DNA of 5,262 nt from Gammaproteobacteria bacterium (GCA_015491615.1 WFVN01000257.1:1-5262); one strand, 5' to 3'; numbered from the stretch's first letter, positions 1-5,120 are shown. The notes: a model not told the origin generated them from the sequence alone. Program-made: numbers and translations.

Positions 1-133
1 CATCGAAGGCGACTGCGGCACCACCTACCTGTGCGTGCTGCCCAACACCTTCCCCTACTACGAAGGCTGCGAGCATATCGAGAGCGGAAACACCACGATC
101 GATATCTGCCCCCTCATCTGCGAAAAGCAGTGA
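1..133 (+). CDS. 3' end of an unrecognised cysteine-rich protein
   Basis: Reading from base 2, 43 codons are open and end in TGA at 131-133; the gene begins before the window. The visible tail has five cysteines in 43 residues (positions 5, 11, 23, 36 and 40 of the fragment), with the motifs CGTTYLC near its start and CPLIC close to the end. This spacing would suit disulfide bonds in an exported protein, which is inference. I do not recognise the family and it does not look like a Mu-like morphogenesis protein, so it probably marks the host side of the junction with the prophage remnant that begins within the next ~55 bases. No U-tract terminator is visible after the stop. The frame call is fairly secure, because codon third positions are strongly GC-biased; the function is unknown. 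Confidence 0.6.
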   Translation, partial: IEGDCGTTYLCVLPNTFPYYEGCEHIESGNTTIDICPLICEKQ

Positions 134-165
134 CCCCCGGAACAACGTCCGTCTGACCCACAACA

Positions 166-188
166 GGTGCCACCGCTAAGGTGGCACC
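166..188 (+). promoter_or_regulatory. 9-bp inverted repeat covering the ribosome binding site of the gpI remnant
   Basis: GGTGCCACC (166-174) and GGTGGCACC (180-188) are perfect inverted copies separated by five bases (GCTAA). The right arm ends directly at the ATG at 189 and contains the only Shine-Dalgarno-like stretch, AAGGTG, at 179-184. In the RNA the site would be paired. It has no T-run, so a rho-independent terminator is unlikely. Either translational control of the protease gene or a chance feature at the prophage edge is possible. Confidence 0.45.
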
Positions 189-400
189 ATGATCATCCAC
201 GCCACGGCGGCCATGAGCCGCGAACTCGACAAAAAGGCGCCCACACGGGTCCTCATCTTCCCGGACGGCGCCTTCCGCGCCCGCGACGGCCGCCCCACCG
301 AGGTGGACGCCTGGCGCCTCACCGCCGAGGCCGCCCGGCGCATCATCGAATCCCTCGCCGCCCGCAAGGGCGAGATCGTCTCCCCCGCACCCGCGGGGGC
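189..400 (+). pseudogene. Truncated Mu-like phage protease/scaffold protein (gpI), N-terminal fragment
   Basis: In Mu-like phages, gpI is the head maturation protease, and its gene also encodes the scaffold protein from an internal start. The first ~64 residues fit the N-terminus of this family: a phenylalanine/proline-rich beta strand VLIFPDGAFRARDGRP (residues 21-36), then AWRLTAEAARRIIESLAAR, a helix preceding the conserved core. In intact homologues this is followed by an I-D-Y-E-H-Q-T type motif and a PAPAAGW segment. Here the sequence breaks off after residue 64 (base 380), a PAPAG scrap follows, and then unrelated sequence begins. The reading frame stays open to 1142 only by chance. 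The DYEHQT region and the whole C-terminal scaffold part are missing, so no function is expected. Start ATG 189 has AAGGTG five bases upstream. Identification rests on recalled family patterns; a profile search against Mu-like_Pro would settle it. Confidence 0.72.
382..399. repeat. Short GC hairpin at the gpI break point
   Basis: CCCCCGC (382-388) and GCGGGGG (393-399) are perfect inverted arms around a four-base loop (ACCC). The hairpin sits exactly where similarity to gpI ends, so it may mark or have promoted the deletion. No T-run follows, so I do not call it a terminator. Confidence 0.5.
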
Positions 401-442
401 CGATATCAATGCCTTTGGGTTCGCTCTGCGAGAAACAATGTT

Positions 443-637
443 TTATGAAGTCGCATTCGATTTACTTCGTCGGCGAATCGCTTGCTTGAACGATTCGGGC
501 AGGTCGGATTCCTCGAAAGGTTTGAACTCCGCGAGCTCTTCATCGGTGAACAAGGTGCCGTCCTCGCGTGCTTGGCGGGTGATCTCGCGGTCTTCTTCCT
601 CGGTGGGCCAGATTATGTCTGTCTTGAGTCGGGGCAT
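443..637 (-). pseudogene. Truncated BrnA-type antitoxin
   Basis: The 64-residue frame begins MPRLKTDIIWPTEEEDREI and continues with a TDEELAEFKPFEES segment and LPESFKQAIRRR. This is the N-terminal pattern of BrnA-family antitoxins, which repress their own operon and neutralise the BrnT ribonuclease. In intact members I recall, the RRR is followed by a GRPK motif and a ribbon-helix-helix DNA-binding domain ending near WQTR. Here the frame reads SKSNATS and stops, so the DNA-binding part is missing. The start has AGGA nine bases upstream, a good binding site. No brnT gene lies upstream (661 onward is phage sequence on the other strand) or downstream. It is therefore an orphan fragment, probably inserted or recombined into the phage remnant. 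A genuine short antitoxin-like protein is possible but less likely. Confidence 0.6.
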
Positions 638-699
638 GTCTCTGTTTCCTGCTGAGATCTTGCGTACACCGGTTTTTTGTCCCGGGACTGAACCTGCGC

Positions 700-828
700 A
701 TGGCCCGCGCCTGGGTGGCGCACGTGCTCCATCAGCCTCTGTCGGAGATCGACGATCTGGAGGTGGACGAGCTGGCGCGGTTGGAAGGGGAGGCGGCGGA
801 GATCGTGAAGGCGATGCGAGGTCAGTAG
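700..828 (+). pseudogene. C-terminal fragment of a small phage tail gene, perhaps a tail-assembly chaperone
   Basis: From ATG 700 the frame encodes 42 residues and ends in TAG at 826-828; it is open upstream to 631 without a convincing start. The segment HVLHQPLSEIDDLEVDELAR resembles the GpE-like region of phage tail-assembly chaperones, in which a hydrophobic/proline stretch is followed by an acidic 'leucine-aspartate' helix. Its place, just before a tape measure gene (994), is also where tail chaperones lie in Mu-like and P2-like phages. The name rests mainly on this context and is tentative. The upstream part is cut by the junction with the BrnA fragment, somewhere in ~655-695. The stop codon overlaps tail-to-tail with the stop of the minus-strand gene (TGA at 822-824). 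The last seven codons recur, with one residue changed, in the right arm of the inverted repeat. Confidence 0.4.
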
Positions 829-1031
829 ATGCGCCCTTCGTCGTCCAGCTTCTGTATCCACAGGCCGACGGCGGTGGCGATGAGCGAGCCGGGCCAGAGA
901 GTCTTGATGAAGGCCTCCGTTCCCGAGAGGTCTTCGACGAAGAAGAACCACAGGTAGATCAACGCACCCGTCAGATAGGTAAAGGCCAAACCCATGCCCA
1001 AGACCTCCATCGCCGTCGGTGTGACCATCGG
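804..1031. repeat. Left arm of a 228-bp inverted repeat
   Basis: Read on the minus strand, this segment matches 1819-2046 of the plus strand with about 11 mismatches in 228 bases (about 95%) and no gaps. It covers the end of the small tail gene, the whole minus-strand membrane protein gene and the first 12 codons of the tape measure gene. Because the repeat includes the edges of phage genes on both sides, it is a duplicated phage segment and not an insertion sequence end. Similarity stops sharply at both edges. Confidence 0.9.
822..995 (-). CDS. Small two-helix membrane protein, antisense between phage tail genes (left copy)
   Basis: A 57-residue protein with two likely membrane helices: residues 3-20 (TYLTGALIYLWFFFV core) and about 33-48 (LIATAVGLWIQ), joined by an acidic loop EDLSGTEAF and ending in a charged tail KLDDEGRIY. 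I chose the ATG at 995 because GGAGGT (plus-strand ACCTCC, 1003-1008) lies seven bases upstream. An in-frame ATG at 1028 would give 68 residues but has no such site. The gene fills exactly the gap between the small tail gene (stop overlap) and the tape measure gene. Its ATG and that of the tape measure gene share two bases in CATG 993-996, and each gene's ribosome binding site lies inside the other's coding sequence. I do not recognise the family. A phage 'moron' or a lysis/exclusion-type membrane protein are guesses. No clear promoter is visible upstream within the tape measure sequence. Confidence 0.55.
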   Translation of the reverse strand: MGLAFTYLTGALIYLWFFFVEDLSGTEAFIKTLWPGSLIATAVGLWIQKLDDEGRIY

Positions 1032-1538
1032 GGCGGCCCTGGCCGCCGGTTACGACCGGGTGTTCCCGCGCGCCGAGGATCGCGTGCGCGCCCTCGGCGC
1101 CTCGGTGCGGGAGGCGCGCAAGCGCCAGGCCGCCGCCCATGACGTCGTCCAGTATAGGAAAAAACTTCAGGCCCTGAAACGCCTCCAGGCCGAGGCCGGG
1201 GGCGAATCCGAGCGTTTCGCGGAGCGTATCGAGAAGACTCGCCGGGCGTTGGCGCGCGCGATCCGCCAGGCCGAGCGGTATGGCATAGAAGTGGGGTCGG
1301 CGGCGGCCGAACGACGGGCTGCGGACGAGGCGGCACGCCACGAAGCGGCCTTGGCGCGCATCGAAAGGCGCCGCCGCAACCGCGAGGTCCGGCGCGAGAC
1401 GTCGGCAAGGCCCTCGCCGTGGGCGGTTCGCTTTACGGTCTCGGACGCCTGTTCCAGGCGGCCTTCGAGCCGGAGCGGGCGGCCGTACGCCTGGGTACGG
1501 TGATCGCCGTCCAGGGCTGGCGGGTGCCATTCTTATGA
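994..1538 (+). pseudogene. Mu-like phage tail tape measure protein, N-terminal fragment with frameshift
   Basis: The tape measure protein sets tail length and lines the tail tube before DNA ejection. The start reads MPKTSIAVGVTIGAALAAGY, a pattern common at the N-terminus of Mu-like tape measures. Then comes a long arginine/alanine-rich helical region (about residues 25-135) likely to form coiled coil, with the typical YRKKL, RYGIEVG and AARHEAALARIERR elements. After codon ~134 the frame changes. The expected continuation (VGKALAVGGSLYGLGRLFQAAF...AVRLGTVIA) is read from 1401 in the third frame, as expected from loss of one base around 1390-1402. That frame runs to TGA 1536-1538, but similarity seems to end near 1508. 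Intact tape measures have many hundreds of residues, so only the first quarter or less remains. AAAGG lies eight bases before the ATG. Confidence 0.7.
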
Positions 1539-1818
1539 ATCGGGCCAGAGTTCCGCTGGCCATGAAAATGGCTTCGACGATGGCAAGACCGTCGCTATCG
1601 GTCGCCATGGTTGCGTTGGCCGTCGGTCACCTCCTACCATGCAATTTCGGTCTGGCGCTGGGGCCCCACCCGGCATGTTCTAGTAAGCTCCAGATCGGGT
1701 CGGTGGCGGGGTGGCGTCACTGGCCGCCATCTTGAGGCGACATGTTCGGCGCGCTGGCCATCGACAGATTTGCGGTGCTTGGTGTGCGGGAATTCGATGG
1801 TACTCTGCGCCGAGGTCG
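1509..1818. other. Unassigned mosaic spacer between tape measure fragment and right repeat arm
   Basis: No gene is supported here. Frames are short in all six readings and none has a recognisable product. The longest plausible piece is on the minus strand from ATG 1608, beginning MATDSDGLAIVEAIFMASG, which looks protein-like for about 25 residues before joining the antisense of the tape measure fragment. It may be the start of a lost gene. CGCTGGCCAT occurs twice (1553-1562 and 1752-1761), and CTGGCCGCCATC lies nearby at 1720-1731, which could be remnants of a mobile element end, but I could not assign a family. The stretch is best described as debris joining two phage pieces. Confidence 0.5.
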
Positions 1819-2046
1819 CCGATGGTCACACCGACGGCGATGGAGGTCTTGGGCATGGGTGTGGCCTTTACCTATCTGACGGGTGCGTTGATCTACCGGT
1901 GGTTCTTCTTCATCGAAGACCTCTCGGGAACGGAGGCCTTCATCAGGATGCTTTGGCCCGGCGTGCTCATCGCCACCGCCGTCGGCCTGTGGATACAGAA
2001 GCTGGACGACGAAGGGCACATCTACTGACCTCGCATCGTCTTCACG
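1819..2046. repeat. Right arm of a 228-bp inverted repeat
   Basis: Inverted counterpart of 804-1031. Reading leftwards it carries the first 12 codons of a tape measure gene, with the same ATG, up to about 1819. Reading leftwards from 2046 it carries the last codons of the small tail gene (VKTMRGQ then stop). So the arm derives from a phage genome oriented opposite to the left one. The loop between the arms is 787 bases. Confidence 0.9.
1855..2028 (+). CDS. Small two-helix membrane protein (right, inverted copy)
   Basis: Second copy of the 57-residue protein, with the same GGAGGT site seven bases before ATG 1855 and the same stop. It differs from the left copy by 10 bases in 174, giving seven residue changes (L3V, L15R, V20I, K31R, T32M, S37V, R55H) and only one silent change. 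L15R places an arginine in the middle of the first predicted membrane helix, which would probably weaken insertion, so this copy may be drifting. The adjoining phage genes are gone on the left and reduced to a few codons on the right, so any expression would need a new promoter. I see no clear one in 1700-1840. The longer frame open from 1711 has no binding site and is not supported. Confidence 0.5.
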   Translation: MGVAFTYLTGALIYRWFFFIEDLSGTEAFIRMLWPGVLIATAVGLWIQKLDDEGHIY

Positions 2047-2158
2047 GGCGCGCCGCTTTTCTTTCCTTCTTACTTAATTCAGCTCGCCTCTGACGGGGTG
2101 CCTTGTCGCGCGGCTCTCTGTGTAGGTAGCTGAAAGTGGTTTCCCGATCGTCCAAATC
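2047..2158. other. Prophage/host junction, no gene seen
   Basis: From the end of the repeat arm to the purE promoter there is no supported frame. A pyrimidine-rich, AT-richer stretch (about 2055-2085) separates phage-derived from host sequence. I looked for Mu-type end repeats and for a direct repeat of target-site size matching the left side, and saw neither. Confidence 0.5.
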
Positions 2159-2187
2159 TAAACAGGTCTCGGCGTTTATGCGATGAT
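2159..2187 (+). promoter_or_regulatory. Possible purEK promoter
   Basis: TAAACA (2159-2164) and GATGAT (2182-2187) are separated by 17 bases. Each matches four of six consensus positions for the sigma70 -35 and -10. Transcription would start near 2194, leaving a leader of about 25 bases before the purE ATG. No convincing PurR-type palindrome is visible next to it. Confidence 0.4.
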
Positions 2188-2218
2188 CGTGCTTTTTCCG
2201 CCATGGGCGAGAGGGACG

Positions 2219-2713
2219 ATGAAACCATTGATCGGCATCATCATGGGTTCCACATCCGATTGGGAGACCATGCGCCATGGGGCGGCCGTCCTCGAGGAGT
2301 TGGAGGTGCCGCACGAGGTGGAGGTGGTCTCCGCGCACCGCACGCCCGACAAGCTGTTCGACTACGCTGGCTCGGCCGAGGAGCGTGGCCTTCAGGTGAT
2401 CATCGCTGGTGCCGGTGGCGCCGCTCATCTGCCGGGAATGGTCGCCGCCAAGACCCCGGTGCCGGTGTTGGGCGTGCCGGTGCAATCGAAGGCCCTGAAT
2501 GGGATGGATTCGCTGCTTTCCATCGTGCAGATGCCCGCTGGGGTGCCGGTGGGGACCTTGGCTATCGGCCGCGCCGGCGCGGCCAACGCCGCGTTGTTGG
2601 CGGTAGCCATTCTCGGCAATTCCGAGCCCCGTTACCGGGAGGCCCTGCAGGCCTACCGCCGGCGGCAGACGGAGTGGGTGCTGGCGCATCCCGACCCTCG
2701 GAAACCGGCATGA
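2219..2713 (+). CDS. purE: N5-carboxyaminoimidazole ribonucleotide mutase
   Basis: PurE (class I) moves the carboxyl group of N5-CAIR to carbon 4 to give CAIR, the sixth step of de novo purine synthesis in bacteria, in the cytoplasm. The 164-residue product has the family's usual length. Visible signatures are GSTSDWETM (residues 10-18) with the Ser and Asp that bind substrate, SAHRTP (38-43) with the catalytic His40, and the glycine/alanine-rich AGAGGAAHLPGM (63-74) followed by TPVPVLGVPVQS, which close the active site in the octamer. I chose ATG 2219, preceded by GAGAGGG. An in-frame ATG at 2183 adds 12 unconserved residues and falls in the likely -10 element. The stop overlaps the purK start in ATGA (2710-2713), so the two proteins are translationally coupled and act consecutively. 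Confidence 0.97.
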   Translation: MKPLIGIIMGSTSDWETMRHGAAVLEELEVPHEVEVVSAHRTPDKLFDYAGSAEERGLQVIIAGAGGAAHLPGMVAAKTPVPVLGVPVQSKALNGMDSLLSIVQMPAGVPVGTLAIGRAGAANAALLAVAILGNSEPRYREALQAYRRRQTEWVLAHPDPRKPA

Positions 2714-3795
2714 GGGTCGGGATCCTCGGCGGCGGGCAACTGGCCCGCATGTTGGCTCTGGCCGGCAGGCCCTTGGGGTTGGATTTCGAGATCCTGTGCC
2801 CGGCTCCCGATGCCTGCGCGGCCCCCCTCGGTCGTCATCGCCAGGCGGGTTTCTATGAGGAGGAAGCCCTGCGCGCCTTGGCGGCCTCTGTGGACGTGGT
2901 CACCTACGAGTTCGAGAACGTGCCGGCGGAGACGGTGGCGATCCTGGAGGGCCGGGTGCCCGTGTATCCGCACCCGCGGGCACTGGCCCATGCCCAGGAT
3001 CGCCTGCGGGAGAAGACGCTGTTTCGTGACTTGGGTATCCCCACGCCGGCCTTCGCCCCGGTGGACGACTTGGCGGGGCTGAAGGCGGCCATCGCCGAGG
3101 TGGGCCTGCCGGCGGTGCTCAAGACCCGCACCGAGGGTTACGATGGCAAGGGTCAGTTCGTGCTGCACGAGGCCGGCCAGGCCGAGGTGGCATGGACCGC
3201 CATCGGTCGAATGCCGGCCATCCTCGAGGCCTTCGTGGACTATTCGCGCGAGCTGTCCATCCTCGCCGTGCGCGGGCGGGACGGCGAGATCCGCCACTAT
3301 CCCGTATCCGAGAACACCCACGAGCAGGGCATTTTGCGCGTCTCCGTGGCCCGTCCCGGAGACCCCTTGCAGGGTCGGGCCGAGGAATTGGTCCGCCGAT
3401 TGCTCGAGCGCCTCGACTACGTGGGCGTAATCGCTCTGGAGCTGTTTCAGGTGGGTGGCGAGTTGCTGGCCAATGAATTTGCCCCGCGCGTACATAATTC
3501 CGGCCATTGGACCATCGAGGGCGCCGAGATCAGTCAATTCGAGAATCATCTGCGTGCCGTTCTCGGTTGGCCATTGGGTATGACCGACCCGGTGGGTTTC
3601 GCCGCCATGGTCAATTTCATCGGCCAACTACCGCCGGCCGAAGCCGTTCTGGCGTTGCCTTATACCCATTTCCACGACTACGGCAAGGTACTCCGCGAAG
3701 GCCGGAAGGTCGGTCACGCCACGGTACGCTGCCCCGATGCGGCCACGCGCGACCGGGCGATCGAGACCCTGCGTGGGTTGATCACCCAGCTGTAA
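2710..3795 (+). CDS. purK: 5-(carboxyamino)imidazole ribonucleotide synthase
   Basis: PurK is an ATP-grasp enzyme that uses ATP and bicarbonate to carboxylate AIR, giving the unstable N5-CAIR that PurE then rearranges. The 361 residues match the family length. In order one sees the N-terminal dinucleotide-fold start GILGGGQLARM (4-14), YEFENVP (66-72), the ATP-grasp lysine/glycine loop LKTRTEGYDGKGQ (137-149), a YSRELSILAVR strand (178-188), and the metal/ATP-binding segment LANEFAPRVHNSGHWTIEG (253-271) with Glu255 and Asn263. FENHLRAVLG follows at 277-286. A C-terminal beta domain ends with HFHDYGK and GHATV. The start is fixed by the four-base overlap with purE; the upstream binding site is weak, consistent with coupled translation. 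A strong terminator follows 45 bases after the stop. No oddities are seen. Confidence 0.97.
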   Translation: MRVGILGGGQLARMLALAGRPLGLDFEILCPAPDACAAPLGRHRQAGFYEEEALRALAASVDVVTYEFENVPAETVAILEGRVPVYPHPRALAHAQDRLREKTLFRDLGIPTPAFAPVDDLAGLKAAIAEVGLPAVLKTRTEGYDGKGQFVLHEAGQAEVAWTAIGRMPAILEAFVDYSRELSILAVRGRDGEIRHYPVSENTHEQGILRVSVARPGDPLQGRAEELVRRLLERLDYVGVIALELFQVGGELLANEFAPRVHNSGHWTIEGAEISQFENHLRAVLGWPLGMTDPVGFAAMVNFIGQLPPAEAVLALPYTHFHDYGKVLREGRKVGHATVRCPDAATRDRAIETLRGLITQL

Positions 3796-3840
3796 GACGG
3801 ATGAGAAAGCGGGGCGCTGTGGCCCTGCCGGGGGAGAATG

Positions 3841-3867
3841 AAAAAGGCCCGGAAACGGGCCTTTTTT
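3841..3867. terminator. Bidirectional rho-independent terminator between purK and tRNA-Val
   Basis: AAAAAGGCCCG (3841-3851) pairs perfectly with CGGGCCTTTTT (3856-3866) around a GAAA tetraloop, and T runs occur on both strands. It ends the purEK transcript on the plus strand. It also lies 19 bases beyond the tRNA 3' end on the minus strand, so it should end that transcript as well. The stable GNRA loop and perfect stem make this call strong. Confidence 0.93.
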
Positions 3868-3885
3868 CTTGGTTTCGATCCGATT

Positions 3886-3960
3886 TGGTGGGCGGTGCTG
3901 GGATTGAACCAGCGACCCCTGCCGTGTGAAGGCAGTGCTCTCCCGCTGAGCTAACCGCCC
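3886..3960 (-). tRNA. tRNA-Val, anticodon CAC
   Basis: The 75-base minus-strand sequence folds as a complete tRNA: acceptor GGGCGGT/ACCGCCC, D arm GCTC-loop-GAGC, anticodon stem CTGCC/GGCAG with loop TTCACAC (anticodon CAC, reading GUG), five-base variable region GGGTC, T arm GCTGG-TTCAATC-CCAGC, discriminator A. The 3' CCA is encoded (plus-strand TGG at 3886-3888). It has its own promoter and shares the terminator at 3841-3867 with purK. No integrase or fragment of the tRNA is visible in the window, so there is no sign that it serves as an attachment site. Confidence 0.96.
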
Positions 3961-3975
3961 TTTCGAGAAAGCAAA

Positions 3976-4005
3976 ATTGTATCGGTGCGGAGGCGTGACC
4001 GTCAA
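3976..4005 (-). promoter_or_regulatory. Promoter of tRNA-Val
   Basis: On the minus strand TTGACG (4005-4000) and TACAAT (3981-3976) are separated by 18 bases; each matches five of six consensus positions. Transcription would start around 3969, about eight bases before the tRNA. The -35 element overlaps the stop codon (4004-4002) of the upstream membrane protein gene, so a transcript of that gene would run through the promoter. There is no visible terminator between them, and read-through into the tRNA is possible. Confidence 0.8.
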
Positions 4006-5111
4006 TCTTTGCCGTGGCGGCGAGGGAGGATGATGCCGATGAGGCGGTCACGGTCGTCGGTCACGGGCAAGAGGGGAAGTCCTTCGCGGTAGAGGGTCTC
4101 GATCCAGGGGGGAAGGGGGTCGTTCTCGCGCGCGGTGGGGACGTCGCGGGTGATGAGTTGGCCAGCGGCTTCGGGCTTTTCCGATTCCAGCTTGCCGTCC
4201 CGGGTACAGAGGAGGCGGCAGCCGCGGGCGATGTCGCCGTCGCCCCAGCGTTCGGCCGCTTCGAGGAAGGCGTGACGGGTAAGCAGGCCGAGGAAGTGTC
4301 CTTTGCGATCGACGATGGGGACGGCGTCCAGCTCGTGGCGATTGAGGAGGCGCCAGGCGCGTTCCAGGTCGTCGGCGAATTCCACCGCCACCGCGGGCCG
4401 TACGGCCTCGCCGCAGGTGCGTCCGCCCGCCCGGCGGGCGTGTGCGAGGGCGAGGGCGCGCAGGTAGATTTCCTCGAGGTCTTCGCGAGTCACGTCCACG
4501 AAGCTGCCCATGTCGGCGAGGGCCTGGCTGAGGTCCCGTTCGTCGAAGGGGAGGGGGCCGCTGCCACCGTGCAGTTTGCCGGGCTGGATCTCGTCCAGAT
4601 CGTTGCCGTGGTGGCCGGCCACGTAGCGCCGGTACACCAGAAGGAGGGCGAGCATCACCGCTACGTTGAGGCCCACGGGGGTGAGGAGGAAGCCGTAGCC
4701 CAGTTGGTGCACGGGTTCGCCGCCGACCACGGAGAGGAGGGCGGCGGCACCCCCCGGTGGATGGAGGCATCGCAGCCAGTACATGGCGGCGATGGCCCCG
4801 CCGACGGCGAGGGGGGCGGCGATGACCGGGTCCTGGAGGAGGCGGTAGAGGGTGATGCCGATGGTGACCGAAACCAGGTGCCCGCCCACCAGGGCCCAAG
4901 GGGTGGACATGGGGCTGCCGGGGACCACGAACAGGAGGACGGCGGCGGCGCCCATGGAGGCCACCAGAAAGGGGGCGGCGGGACCGAGGGTGCGATGGCC
5001 GATCCAGGCCGCCAGGCCGATGCTGACGAGCCCGAACAAGGCCGCCAGAAAGAGGCGGCTCGGAGGCATTTCGGTCTGGACCGGGAACCAGCGTCGCCAG
5101 GGAGAGTCCAT
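4002..5111 (-). CDS. HPP-family integral membrane protein with C-terminal CBS pair
   Basis: The 369-residue protein has an N-terminal HPP domain (about 17-165) with five likely membrane helices near 20-38, 46-63, 74-91, 95-112 and 138-160. The family signatures are present: PFLVASMGAAAVLLFVVPGSPMSTPW (47-72), VGGHLVS (75-81) and the name-giving HPPGGAAALLSVVGG (117-131). A linker leads to two CBS motifs, about 232-285 (DAVPIVDRKGHFLGLLTRH core) and 317-365 (LPLLPVTDDRDRLIGII core), a pair that commonly senses adenine nucleotides. Some plant and cyanobacterial HPP proteins have been linked to nitrite transport; whether this one moves an ion is unknown. Start ATG 5111 is chosen by homology with N-terminal lengths; it has no good Shine-Dalgarno site, and an AT-only palindrome lies 10 bases upstream. 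The family assignment is strong, the substrate open. Confidence 0.9.
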   Translation of the reverse strand: MDSPWRRWFPVQTEMPPSRLFLAALFGLVSIGLAAWIGHRTLGPAAPFLVASMGAAAVLLFVVPGSPMSTPWALVGGHLVSVTIGITLYRLLQDPVIAAPLAVGGAIAAMYWLRCLHPPGGAAALLSVVGGEPVHQLGYGFLLTPVGLNVAVMLALLLVYRRYVAGHHGNDLDEIQPGKLHGGSGPLPFDERDLSQALADMGSFVDVTREDLEEIYLRALALAHARRAGGRTCGEAVRPAVAVEFADDLERAWRLLNRHELDAVPIVDRKGHFLGLLTRHAFLEAAERWGDGDIARGCRLLCTRDGKLESEKPEAAGQLITRDVPTARENDPLPPWIETLYREGLPLLPVTDDRDRLIGIILPRRHGKD

Positions 5112-5120
5112 GGACCATTC

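Noticed and set aside
780..993. Programmed -1 frameshift extending the small tail gene (as in tail chaperones) through the gap to the tape measure
   Set aside because: The -1 frame is open, but I see no slippery heptamer near 780-828 and the extended product has shadow-like composition; the antisense reading has membrane helices and a clear ribosome binding site instead.
189..1142. A single 317-codon plus-strand gene
   Set aside because: Only the first ~64 codons resemble a protein family (gpI). The rest runs antisense through the BrnA fragment and out of frame through the tail fragments; it is open because stop codons are rare in GC-rich DNA.
613..1608. A 331-codon minus-strand gene
   Set aside because: It is the reverse-frame shadow of the tape measure and tail fragments, with low-complexity arginine/proline/histidine composition and no ribosome binding site tied to a sensible N-terminus. 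Only its first ~25 codons look protein-like and are mentioned with the spacer.
2183..2218. Upstream in-frame start for purE
   Set aside because: It adds 12 unconserved residues, has no ribosome binding site and lies in the likely -10 element; ATG 2219 fits the family N-terminus.
3886..3960. tRNA-Val as phage attachment site
   Set aside because: No partial tRNA repeat or integrase is visible, the phage debris lies beyond purEK, and Mu-like phages transpose without a tRNA target.
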